DNA of 64,000 bases, taken from contig JARKIP010000188.1 of NCBI GenBank assembly GCA_029990175.1, positions 434,001-498,000 on the forward strand. The letters run 5' to 3'. The notes beneath the pieces are model-generated. The model saw only the letters and a list, made by a program, of their open reading frames with translations. It was not told the origin of the DNA and did not search any database. The DNA is from Petunia secreta (taxonomy: Eukaryota; Streptophyta; Magnoliopsida; Solanales; Solanaceae). Positions within the stretch are counted from its first letter, which is position 1, and each line of letters begins with the position of its first letter. The translations under genes were made by a program, and so were the position numbers. Shown one piece after another: positions 48,200 through 58,327 of the stretch.

Positions 48200-48945
48200 A
48201 TTACATCAAAGATTACATTAAAAAACCATGCTAACTTGCGATTGCCTCAGACATAGTATCTTTTGACAGCATCTGCGTTGATTGCTTTTGGCCAAACTTG
48301 ATTATAAATATCTGCTAGGATTAGTGCTCTTCCACATAATGACATTGCCAACTTGGCACAAATTTTCCCGTTGCCTCTTCAATTAGGAAAGAGCTTCTTC
48401 AACACCAATTGCCCCAGTTTGAAGTAAACTATTCAAATCTTCTCTTTGTGCATTCAACATCTTCCAACTTATCTTCTTGAATGGTTTCTCAAATAAAGGA
48501 CTTCCATTTGTATAGACAAACCGCTTCGGCTCCAATTGCCATCAAATAAAGCTGCCCCAGTTTGAAGTTCTAACGGTAATGTAATATCCAAAGAGTGCAA
48601 AAAGTAACCTTCCAGTGCATTATCCTTAAATCGTTCAGCTGTTTCGTTATAGATCACAAGCAAAGTTCAAGCAGGTTTTGTTTTTAATTTGAAACAGTAG
48701 TAAGTATATTAATCAGAAGCAAATAATAAAGCACATAAATAGTTAAAGTATAGCAAAATAATAAGGTAGGAATGTAGTGCATTTGTTTATTCAAAACCTA
48801 ATTTAGGGAGGCATACAACATAAAAGTAAACATGCAGGATTTAAAAGAGTTATTTGAAAGACATAGACATAACATAAACAAAGTGCAAAACACAGTTCAG
48901 GGCCTCAAGCTGACTGTGATGCCAACACAAAAATAACGAGTTCAT
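48200..48945 (-). other. 3' UTR of element C between hairpins and gag
   Basis: No gene recognised. TTGCCCCAGTT at 48409-48419 and GCCCCAGTT near 48554 continue the repeated word seen further on. This is where RT and integrase would be expected in a complete element; nothing of them remains. Confidence 0.55.
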
Positions 48946-48948
48946 TCA

Positions 48949-49481
48949 TCAAGTCTCTTTTGGACCACAAGTCCAATTAGCCATCACATCGCTTGGTTCA
49001 GCATTCTGCACATGTGGCTCTTTCTCAAAATCTTCAATAGTTGCACTGCATTTCAATCCATCATTCAAGAATAGGCTACCAACACCTTCAATCAAATTCT
49101 GCATGGCCATTTCTGGTGCTTGGACAAATAACTGGTTCAATGGTAAAAGAGGCTGTAGCATGACACTAGTCGGCTTCTTCTCAGACTCAACCCTTTCCAT
49201 CTTTCCTTTAGTGGGGTTGCCACCTAGGCCAAAAGTTCCCCCATTCTATGGCAATAGAGTTAGTGCTCGCTTAGGTACCTTAAAAGCATATTATCAACCT
49301 TTACATCATAGATAGAGACTATGGTGCCCTTCAGATTTGGTTCTTCCTCAAGAGAAATCATATTAACTGCATTGTTACCATGATTGGGAAGAGGATTATC
49401 ATGCACATTGGGCTGAGTGCCGGTGAGTTGAATGGTGCCTGCTTTGATTAACCCTCGACCTTGTCTTTGAAAGTATAACAT
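48949..49481 (-). pseudogene. Gag/pol junction remnant of element C
   Basis: Two minus-strand frames, 49481-49260 (IKAGTIQLTG, then NPLPNHGNNAVNMI) and 49200-48949 (APEMAMQNLIEGVG, ending NWTCGPKET and a stop), follow the zinc-finger piece. The first matches the segment after the finger in Tat/Ogre gag-pol proteins. A stop after RYLSEH and a frameshift separate the two. No protease D-T/S-G motif is found. Confidence 0.65.
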
Positions 49482-49900
49482 CTCTCAATATCATGGCCGG
49501 CTGCCCCTGAGTGATAAGCACAGTGCTTATTCGCATCATACCATTTTGGAGGTGGGTTTGGAGTGTTATCAGGGATAGGCTGTACAACTCCCGCATTTCT
49601 TAATCTCTCAAAAAGCTGACCATATGACTCGGCTATGGGAGTATAGGTTTTGGTTGCTCTCTTTTCGTAATTCTGATTGAACCCTTGCACATTGGGACGA
49701 ACAGGAGGACGAGGCTGGTAATTCTGGGGTGCTTGAAAATTTGGCTGACGAGGGTATTGATTAGGTGCATGTGCTCTAGGTTGGTAGTAATTTGCTTGTG
49801 CATTGTAAACCGGATAAGGAACAGGTGGCATCTGGTAGTGAGTGGGGGTAATTTGGGTAATATGGGCTTTGGTAGGTAGGAAAAGCAGACGAATTGTCAA
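49448..49900 (-). pseudogene. Gag C-terminal part of element C with zinc-knuckle
   Basis: Reading frame shifted relative to the main gag ORF (overlap near 49845). Pro/Tyr/Gln-rich linker, then SYGQLFERLRNAGVVQPIP and a CX2HX5HX4C finger (CAYHSGAAGHDIERC), the Tat/Ogre form of the nucleocapsid knuckle, ending YTFKDKVEG before a stop. Probably one protein with the upstream ORF before a single-base indel. Confidence 0.8.
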
Positions 49901-51302
49901 AATTCAACTTTCCAGCTGGTCGACGCTCGATGGCTCCCACTTCCTCTTTCTTCTTTTTGTTAAAGCCATTACCAAACCCAGACTGGATTGCCTTACTTGT
50001 AGCTTGCAAAGCGGCCAAATTTGTGATCCTACCAGATTTCAAACCAGCTTCATATATCTCCCCCATTTTCACTAGATTGGCAAAAGTAGAGTTAGTCATG
50101 GATGCCATTCGATCATAGTAAAATTCATCCAATGTCTCGATGAAATGTCCCACAAACTCTTCCTCACTCATGGGAGGCTTAACTTTGGCAGCCTCACTCC
50201 TCCAACGTACCGCGTATTCCCTAAAGGTCTCGGTCGACTTCTTCCTAAACCTCGCAATAGCCAACCGATCTAATGGTATTTCAGCATAGAAACCAAAACG
50301 CTCCATGAAGTCGTGAGCCATACTCCTCCAGTTAATCCATTTTGAGGGATCCTGCTCGGAGTACCAGTCTAAAGCTTCGCCTTCAAGACTATGAATGAAT
50401 AATTTCATACGGAGCTCTTCATTCTTCCCCACTCCCAAGGTTTCACAGTATCTTCTCAAATGGGCTCGGGGGTTGCCTTTGCCATCAAACTTAACAAACT
50501 TTGGTACTTTGTACCCTTCTGGGTATTCAATCCCAGGATGAACACACAAGTCTTCATATTCTAGACTTTCCTTGTCCTTGCCTTTTGATGCTTTGCTAAG
50601 AGCACTCATCACCCAACCTTGTATCTTTTTCTCCAAATCTTCACCCCCATCGACTGCTTTTTCGGCTCTTCTAACACTATTTTGAAACTTCACATAAGGA
50701 GGATTGGTGTAATCATCAATTTGCACAATAGGAACATCTTGCCCACCAGATACCGCCACTTGGACTAATGGTGCGGATGGATTTTCAGTATAAGTTTGCG
50801 GGATGGGTTCATTTGGGTAAGTGGAGGTTTGGTATGGATATGGAGCGTGTGTCTGATAATAAGTATTGGCAACGTGCGGGGTATATGATGGGTATTGTTG
50901 ATGTGATGGGTAGATGGGTGGTCGGTTGATTGTTTGGCTAGATTGAGCGTTATTTGGAAGTGGAGCTTGGACAAGTGGCAAGTTGCTTTGGTGGACTGGT
51001 GCTTTTAGAGAATTGTGGGTGTTCAAAGTTGTATTCATATTGGCGACCCCATCAATTGAGTTCAGAGATTGCCCCAGAGATTGTCCCGTTTGACCCAGGG
51101 AGTGGGATGCACCGGGCCCATGCAGCGGCGTGTTTTTAGGAGTTTGCCCTCTTACCACAGCCAGTTCATCTTTTAGCATCTGTAGTTCCTTAGCCATTTC
51201 AAGAATCAGTTCGTCTTGAGCAATAATGACATTTCCTCTTGATGATTCAGGAGTTGCAAGATTTTTCTCGGTATTGCGAGGTTCATCATCTATTCCAGTC
51301 AT
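49776..51302 (-). CDS. Gag of element C (capsid-like retrotransposon gag)
   Basis: 508 codons from ATG at 51302. N-terminus: short coiled coil (LILEMAKELQMLKDELAVV), then a Gln/Pro/Tyr-rich linker, a conserved segment (YEDLCVHPGIEYPEGYKVPK), and the retrotransposon gag domain at about residues 270-410 with GNPRAHLRRYCETLG, SLEGEALDWYSEQDP, FMERFGFYAEIPLDRL and FREYAVRWRSEAAKVKPPM. It ends out of frame at about residue 485. The product would assemble the particle. The core is intact, so it could still be expressed and package element RNA with another element supplying pol. Confidence 0.9.
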   Translation of the reverse strand: MTGIDDEPRNTEKNLATPESSRGNVIIAQDELILEMAKELQMLKDELAVVRGQTPKNTPLHGPGASHSLGQTGQSLGQSLNSIDGVANMNTTLNTHNSLKAPVHQSNLPLVQAPLPNNAQSSQTINRPPIYPSHQQYPSYTPHVANTYYQTHAPYPYQTSTYPNEPIPQTYTENPSAPLVQVAVSGGQDVPIVQIDDYTNPPYVKFQNSVRRAEKAVDGGEDLEKKIQGWVMSALSKASKGKDKESLEYEDLCVHPGIEYPEGYKVPKFVKFDGKGNPRAHLRRYCETLGVGKNEELRMKLFIHSLEGEALDWYSEQDPSKWINWRSMAHDFMERFGFYAEIPLDRLAIARFRKKSTETFREYAVRWRSEAAKVKPPMSEEEFVGHFIETLDEFYYDRMASMTNSTFANLVKMGEIYEAGLKSGRITNLAALQATSKAIQSGFGNGFNKKKKEEVGAIERRPAGKLNFDNSSAFPTYQSPYYPNYPHSLPDATCSLSGLQCTSKLLPT

Positions 51303-52657
51303 TGTCAGTTGTGGAAATGTGTACCAGTATGCAGATTCGTCTTTTGCCCTTGTGTAATAGGAGTGATTGGCCAGCTTAAATCAGCACAAATCAAACCTCT
51401 GTTTTGGGGGATAAACAAAACAAAAGAAAAAGTTCAAAAGTAACCATGTTAATTTGCATGTCGTTGGCAAAATTGCACACAAATCACGTAGCGCGCATCA
51501 CGTAGCGCTTTGCATTTTAAACAAGTTGACATGTGGCAAACACAAGTAGTTGAGCGTAAATAAAAATGCAAGCGCATCCTACCCTGTACGGGGCCTCTTT
51601 GTGCCAGAGGTGGGCCTAAGACGCCAAATAGGTGATAATGAAAAGTAGTCCAAGCCGGTTTTGCAATAATCGAATTTAGAGTAAGTGACAATAACAGTAA
51701 TAATAATTTTCTTTCATTATAACTTGATTTTGAGTACATCATTGTTACATACAAATAGGAGGTGCCGGACATAATTTAAATACATCGTTTTGAGTATAAT
51801 GGAAATATAAATAACTGCTATAACTATATTGCATCGGGCTCGAGGAGGCAATGAAACTGAAGTGCGGGCCTGGTTAGGGTCAATCCTTGCTTGCTTGCAC
51901 AATCGGTGTAATTTCTGACATCTGGTCCCAAATGTGGTTTACATCCAAAGACTTGCTTGAATCAAACATCGATCAAATGGATCAAACGTCTTATCGTCCT
52001 TTCGACGTCTCTTGGCCCAACTTGTTATCTTCTTCCAAGTATCTTCACAATTTCAACTTGTTGACTATTTGAAATACCTCTTGAATTCAAGCGTCTTCTA
52101 GTCTACAAAATTAATAAAAGTATTCTAAATTTAATAAATTGCAAAACTTGGCTTGGACTGGAGGTTCCGTTATCACATAAACACATAATATGCACTGTTG
52201 TTGGGTTTAAACCCGTCAACGAAAAAGAGCGGTTTTCCTAACTATGGAGGCGGTACCAAGGACCGGGTCCAATCTGAGGCTTATGCATGCATGTTCCTAA
52301 CGAAAACTCTAGAGTGGGTTTACTAGACACAAGGCTGTTTTGAGTGGCAAGCGGTCACGCGGTAGTAAAACTATCCGCTCACCCCGCAGGTACGCGCACT
52401 CTTTCTTAAAGGGTTTTTTGTGAGTTGCGGGTGTATATGCATACACCTCGCGGGTATAAGTAACCATGAAGAAGCTCCCAGGAGTGGGGGAAATATGAAC
52501 GGAATGCCAGTTTTATATGTGCACAAATAAAGTGTAGTGACATGCTTTCAGTGACAAACAATTGCAAATAATCAAATTAACTAAACATGCTATTTTGCAA
52601 ATAATAAACAAATAAAGAGTTATCTTGTGAAAACCTTGCGGTTAGAACCTTAAGGTA
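51303..52657 (-). other. Leader of element C between primer site and gag
   Basis: About 1.36 kb with only short ORFs. In the order transcribed it begins at the primer site. Ogre-type elements usually have a long leader, sometimes with an extra ORF1 as in element F; no such ORF is seen here. Confidence 0.6.
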
Positions 52658-52675
52658 TCCCCAGCAGAGTCGCCA
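52658..52675 (-). other. Primer binding site of element C
   Basis: TGGCGACTCTGCTGGGGA on the minus strand, three bases past the LTR end. A TGGCGACTC-type site, attributed to an arginine tRNA, is characteristic of Ogre elements as I recall the literature. It supports the Tat/Ogre placement. Confidence 0.8.
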
Positions 52676-52678
52676 CGC

Positions 52679-55600
52679 TGTTGAACCCCAAAATTTACCC
52701 TTTCTTTAAGAAAAGATAGGTTTCGGGTATGTTTCAACAAAATGGGACTCCAAAGGGCTTTCTTTGGAGTCGCCACCTAATTTAGGAGAATTAGGAACCA
52801 ATTAATTAAATAGTGCGTGCAAAGCACTCCGTTTTAAAGAAAATGGTCTTTTCAGAGATTCTAAGTAAGATGTTCAATTATTTTCGAAAGAAGGTTTCAA
52901 TTTGAAAGCACTTTCGAAAATCCACAAAATGTGGTTAATCCTTCGGTTTTCACAAAATAGCTAAATAATACGATTTTAAAAAAAGGTATTTAACTTTCAG
53001 TTTAAAGCGACACTAATTGAATTTAAAATCAAGTATATATAAACAGGTAGGAAAAATAAATGACTTTAATAAGAAAAATAATTGACTTGCAGACTTGTAT
53101 TAAAATTGTATTTTAAAAAAAAAGGTAATTTTAAAATTATTACGAATTGGCTTGCACGCATTATTTAACTAAAAGATTCAAAATTCGTAAATAAGATGAA
53201 GATTCTAAAGAAATAAACTATTCACGAAATAACTCAATAACTGACTAATCATTCATTCATAAACAATCAAATAAATTATTCTATAACAATTAATTATCTA
53301 CGGGGAATTCCTAAAGGCATGCAATTTCTAAGGGATAGATGGGAGAGAGAAGGTTTAGAAGAAGAACCCGGGAATTTGGAAAACTCGCGGGAGCCTTGAA
53401 TTTATTTAATTTTTATACATTTATGCCCATGAGCCTAAAACATCATACGACTCAACAAAGCATTTTTAAATTTCAATAGTCTTCACTTCTTGATTCTTGA
53501 GTGCGAACTTGACCCCAAGAGACTCTAAGCCAATGCACTTTCCCATTTGTGAGTTTATCCAACTCAAACTCGTCCCAAGGAGTTCATGCAAAGAAAATAG
53601 AAGAGAGAAGGAAAAAACAATTAGTATCCATATAATAATTTCATAAAGTAAGTAAAGGAAATGACATATAAGCAAATTTATGCTATTCACTTTCTTATTC
53701 TACTGAACAAACTACATCTTTTCATTTTCAGTTAGAAATTCTCAAAATGACCATAGTAGACAATAACATTTACATCTCGACCATGACACTAACTGAATGA
53801 GCCAAGCAATGCTTGAACTAGGAACTTGGACTTAAGCTAATAGCTCAATCTGAAAACAATAAGCTAACATCTTTGTCTCAGAGGTTTCATGCACATAAAC
53901 CAAGGTATTACCTGTTGATTATAAGAAGCCTAACTGCTTCCCTTTTGGCCAATAAGCAGATGAACCAGTCTCAATTTTTAGCACCTTAAATAGCAAGATT
54001 CAGGCAGCCTTATACATCTTTTCACTATGGCTGACTTTGAGAAGTTATAGCCGAAAAACAGGTTGCAGATTACAGACCAGAAGCACTTAAGCAGAACAGG
54101 CTACAACTGGGAAAATTAACTAAGGAAACAAGGGAAAACCAGAAGAGATTTAAGAGCTAACTCGATCCAAGAAAAGAAAATAGGAAGACAAAATTGAACC
54201 AGGGAGAACACTCAGGACCAACAACACACACACAATTGACATCATACCTGCTTGCTACTACTCTATTACCATCCTTCAGACCTGCAACCTCTAGCAAATT
54301 ACAAACACACAGACAAATCTCAGACCAAGCATCAGGACTCCTCCATAAATCACTTGCACAACATTGGACAAAACAAACACTCATCTGCTACTACATCATC
54401 CTATTTTCAACTAAAACAGCTCCTAGATCAAAATGCAAAACCACCAGAGCCTACTTAACTTAAATGCAGCATTTAAACAACTCCATACACATCACAAACA
54501 TTCAGCCCTCCAGAACTCAACAGACAGCTCACAGACCTCTAACACCCTAACATATCTCCAGAAACTAAATTGATCTTGCCTAGATCCCTTTCTAAGCAAC
54601 CAGACCACCAAGCGACTTAAAACATCCCCCAAACTTCCTCGATTCAACTCCTAAATGGCCCCTGGACTGACTACAGCCACCTAGACCTCCCTTACTCCAC
54701 CTGCATACAACCTGGCCCTCCTATTACCTCTGCACATCAGCTACAACCAGACTAAACAAAGCAGCCTTCACACCTGAACACAGCAGCACACACAGGCTCT
54801 CATCCAGGCACAAATACACCCCAGACTACTCTCACCCTTTACAAACTCACAAGAACATCCAGACAACACCTAAAGCTACCTAACTGCAACCAAAAACAAA
54901 CTGGGCCAACTGAGGTCCAACTACAAAAACCTCCCAGACCAACCTACACCTCCAACCTGCTCTACAAACTGAAAACTAACTCCCTGGACTAACTTAGACA
55001 ACTAGGGATCCTTCTCTGACTCCCTGGCTAACTCCACCAATCAAACACCACTCACAGCCCTGAACTCACTACCAACTCTGGACATCCACTCTCCCAAGCC
55101 ACAACAGACCTTCCTGAAACATTCCTGACTCCTACTATCAGAATCTAGACCAACCTGCTGCAACAACTACACCATTTGCAACTAAAACCAAGCCCCTTTC
55201 ACACCTGAGCTTTCTCACACACACATCCTGAACCTCTTTAATGAACTCCCTGCTCACATAGCCAAACAAAAAGGGAACTAAGACATTGCCCTGCACACAC
55301 AGCTCACACATACAGGCCCTTATAATCAGAACCAATAAACACTCCTGCACCTCAGAAAACATCCCAAATACCCCCTACGCACCCTCACTTCCTGGAAACC
55401 TAAATGAAAAACAAGCTGAAGGAAACTGCAGCCTAAACTCCACCTTATACCTTCACAAAACAGCATTGAACCAGGAACACCTCTTGAAGCGCGGCGAACA
55501 GGGGCGAGGATCTGAGGAAATGCAACTCGGACGCGACTCGAATGAGGTCGACGACTCAAAACAATGAAGCGACGACACGAAAATAAGCGACAACACCAAC

Positions 55601-56181
55601 CAAAAAATTAACCAAAACAGGCTCTGTGCCTTTTATAAACTTCCAGACCAAGCGAAATTTTATGTATTTATGCTGTATATTCTGCTCTTTTCTCTCCTCA
55701 CACCCTATTCATGGCTGCCAATAATCCTCCTTTTCCCTCTCCTCTTCTTCTATTTATAGCAATCCAATTTAGGGTTCTAGGGAGTGGGCGAAAAATACCC
55801 AAAATGGCCTCTAATGGATCTAATCGGATAAGGTTTTGGCTTGGTACGATCATGAGCGGGACATGGGGACCAGGGAGCTTTGATTTTTGGCGGATTCAGG
55901 TTTGAAATTTTGGGAGAATCGGGTCTAGAAATGGGTTATCGGGTTTTTGGGAAATTTTGAAATCGGGTTGGGGAACTGAATTAAGGGTTTTAGTTAAATG
56001 GGGGGTCTTGCGCGGGTATGCTAGAAATTAGGATATGTTTTGCGATTTTGGCCTTTTTTATGCAAAATTATCAATTTTGACTACTTAAAATTGTAAAATT
56101 GCCCTTTCTGACACATCTTTTAATTAAATGCACTTTACATTTGATATTAACTTAAAATCGGGACAAAATTGGGTGTCAACA
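52679..56181 (-). repeat. 5' LTR of element C
   Basis: 3503 bp, the same length as the 3' LTR, with small compensating indels (for example in the A/T run near 53110). Confidence 0.93.
55751..55758 (-). promoter_or_regulatory. Likely TATA box, 5' LTR of element C
   Basis: TATAAATA on the minus strand. As this is the 5' LTR, it is the copy that would drive element RNA. Transcription would then run through about 3 kb of LTR before the primer site. Confidence 0.65.
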
Positions 56182-56600
56182 CCCTTCAAGTATTGACAAT
56201 AGGCAATACTTGCCGCACTTGGCCGTAACTCTTGGCAAAAAGGGAAGACTTGCAATTGACCCCTGCTCGATTTGCCAACGCTTGAATGGCAAGTGTTGGC
56301 AAAAGGCAACACTTGCCGCACTTCGTCATAAGTCTTGACAATTGTCAAGACTTGTCTCTTCCAGTTTTCCCTGCATTCCCGCCATATAACTTGAAGTATT
56401 GGCAAAATAATACTTGCCCTTGAAGTATAGCCAATTGCCAAGAGTTACAAAATTTTTGTCTTGAAGTCTTGGCTCCGGATTAAATAAGGACATTTTGCTA
56501 AAACATTCCTTAGCGCGGACAATTTTGTAAAACCACTCCTTATGGAGGGCATGCGGTGAAATTTTTTGGACTCCTTTCGGTAGGATTTGTTTAAAAAAAA
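56182..56600. repeat. Right continuation of block M with palindrome copies
   Basis: CCCTT at 56182-56186 is the right target copy of element C. Palindrome-family copies: 56188-56211, about 56226-56250, 56291-56314, 56330-56353 (perfect 24-bp palindrome, AAGTCTTGACAA plus reverse complement) and about 56390-56440. GGGCATGCGGTGAAATTTTTT at 56548-56568 matches the left side of element C near 41333-41353. Block M seems to end near 56600. Confidence 0.72.
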
Positions 56601-57695
56601 TAGCACATATGAGCCTACTCGGGTACAGTTGCTAAATAATGGCCCATGTTGGTTATTTAGTGGGTTGATTGTGTAAAAAATATTTTTTCTTTCACTTATA
56701 AAACTTCTAACATTTTTCAAGTAAAATGCATGTCCAAAGACAACTTCAAATTTAAAAAATTATTTTTCAACACAACTTCATAAATCTTATTTTTCTTTCT
56801 GGTTTCCAAATCTATGTCCAAACGCTAGCTTTCACATATAACGTATGGCATCAATGTAAATATACAAATAAGTATACGGGTGTCCTATGAGAATGAACCA
56901 ATACATTATATTGTAGGTAATTAGTTTACCCATATCATTTTTAATTTAATTTAGACAATGCGTGAGTGATGTATATTAGAACCCTTAGTCTTATTGAAAA
57001 AAAAAAAAAAAAAGCTTTCATCGTCCATGGACTGATGATTTTATATGGTTAGAATAATGTAGGCATTATGGATATGTCCAATATCTTGTACGAGTGATGT
57101 ATATTAGAATGCTATGTATACATGCTGAATAGAGTATGTCAAGTATACAAATATCCAATATACATTATGCATGAGTGATGTATATTAGAAATGTTATATA
57201 TTATGGATATATCAAATATACATCATATTTGACCCGATTTTATATGAAAAAAACTATAAAATAGCTCAAATGGAAATGTTGTTACTATTTAAGTTGGTGG
57301 AAGTTGTGTAATTTGGAGATGTACATGGTCATCCTCTAAAGTGAAGATACAAGCTTAATTTTAGCCTTTTACGGTGATGGTTTGTTGTTATTAAGGAGAT
57401 TGTATTTTTCATTCAGTTAATGAGATAATTATGTGATATTATTTAGTTAGATAAGGTAACTAACCGCTAGCTTTGAAGCTTTATGCTCTCATCAAATTTA
57501 TGGCTAGGAATATGTACAATATTTAGTTTAAGATTAAAACTTATAATAGAACTGTAATATATTTATTCAGTGTCTATTACTCTAATGAGTATTTAGCTCA
57601 ACCGTGCAAATCTTACTAAGTTTAAGGAAACTCATAATAGAATTTTAATATATTTATTTAGTGTTTATTACTCAAATAAGTATTTACATATAAGT
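56600..57695. other. AT-rich spacer between block M and element E
   Basis: No gene. It contains a poly-A run (about 56997-57013), three copies of GAGTGATGTATATTAGA (about 56965, 57091 and 57174), and a direct repeat of about 52 bp, at 57542-57594 and 57635-57686, the second ending just before the LTR of element E. Confidence 0.6.
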
Positions 57696-58246
57696 TGTAT
57701 TAGGTGAAAAATCACTTGTTTACATAGCTCCTCGGACGTAGGATTCGAGGTATGTTTGTTGAGATGGGAGATGTGGTCCAGAAGTAGGAGGCTTGAATCC
57801 TGAGGTAAATTCTTGAGGACAAGGAGGGAGACAAACCCCGAGGAGGTCTTGCCTCGGGTAATGGAGGACATGTTTCCTTGAGGCATATAGCTTATGCCTC
57901 AGGGGCGGTTATGGATCATCCATGAGTTAAAGTTGTAACAGTAATTCATTAATTCAAGCATTTAATGGGTAACCATGGACACGCCATGATCTAAACGTGG
58001 AGAGTGGATAATTACTGGCGAGTTAATGCTTTAATGACCATTGTATTTATCAGGCTATAAATAGCATTGTACTTCCTATGTAAAGATTCATTAAAAAAGA
58101 TATACAAAACTGTCACTTTTACTTGATTTCTTGTTCTTTATTCCTACTGTTATTCTTCCGATTAAATTAGAAACATTGATAAAATCAATTGCTTGTAAAC
58201 CACATAATAAATTCATTTTATTGACCTAATCAGACTTAGCCCAACA
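57696..58246 (+). repeat. 5' LTR of element E
   Basis: 551 bp, opening TGTATTAGGTGAAAAATCA and ending CCCAACA; the opening words match the LTR of element D (TGTATTGGGTGAAAAATCA). Confidence 0.82.
58056..58063 (+). promoter_or_regulatory. Likely TATA box of element E LTR
   Basis: TATAAATA in GGCTATAAATAGCATTG, about 360 bp into the LTR, the same place as in element D. Confidence 0.65.
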
Positions 58247-58251
58247 TAAAT

Positions 58252-58269
58252 TGGCACCGTCTGTAGGAT
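58252..58269 (+). other. Primer binding site of element E
   Basis: TGGCACCGTCTGTAGGAT, five bases past the LTR end. It matches the site of element D (TGGCGCCATCTGTG) with G-to-A and A-to-G changes, so decay is likely. Confidence 0.68.
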
Positions 58270-58327
58270 CAAGCAATAACATTTTTTCCAAAGTTGCACG
58301 CCATATTTCTTTCGTGTTTTCTCATCA

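Larger units (their letters stand above)
41578..56181 (-). mobile_element. Element C: young gag-only Tat/Ogre-like LTR retrotransposon
   Basis: 14604 bp flanked by a perfect 5-bp target duplication CCCTT (41573-41577 and 56182-56186). Both LTRs are 3503 bp; by eye I count roughly 55 differences between them, about 1.5%. Minus-strand order is 5' LTR (52679-56181), primer site, a leader of about 1.4 kb, gag (51302 to about 48950, with two frameshifts), 3' UTR with four hairpin copies and a 144-bp tandem array, polypurine tract (45081-45094) and 3' LTR (41578-45080). No protease core, RT, RNase H or integrase is seen in any frame, so it must be moved by proteins of another element. It interrupts block M. 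Confidence 0.93.

Noticed and set aside
48200..48945. Hidden pol remnants in element C
   Set aside because: I looked for RT, RNase H and integrase words in all frames of the interior and saw none.
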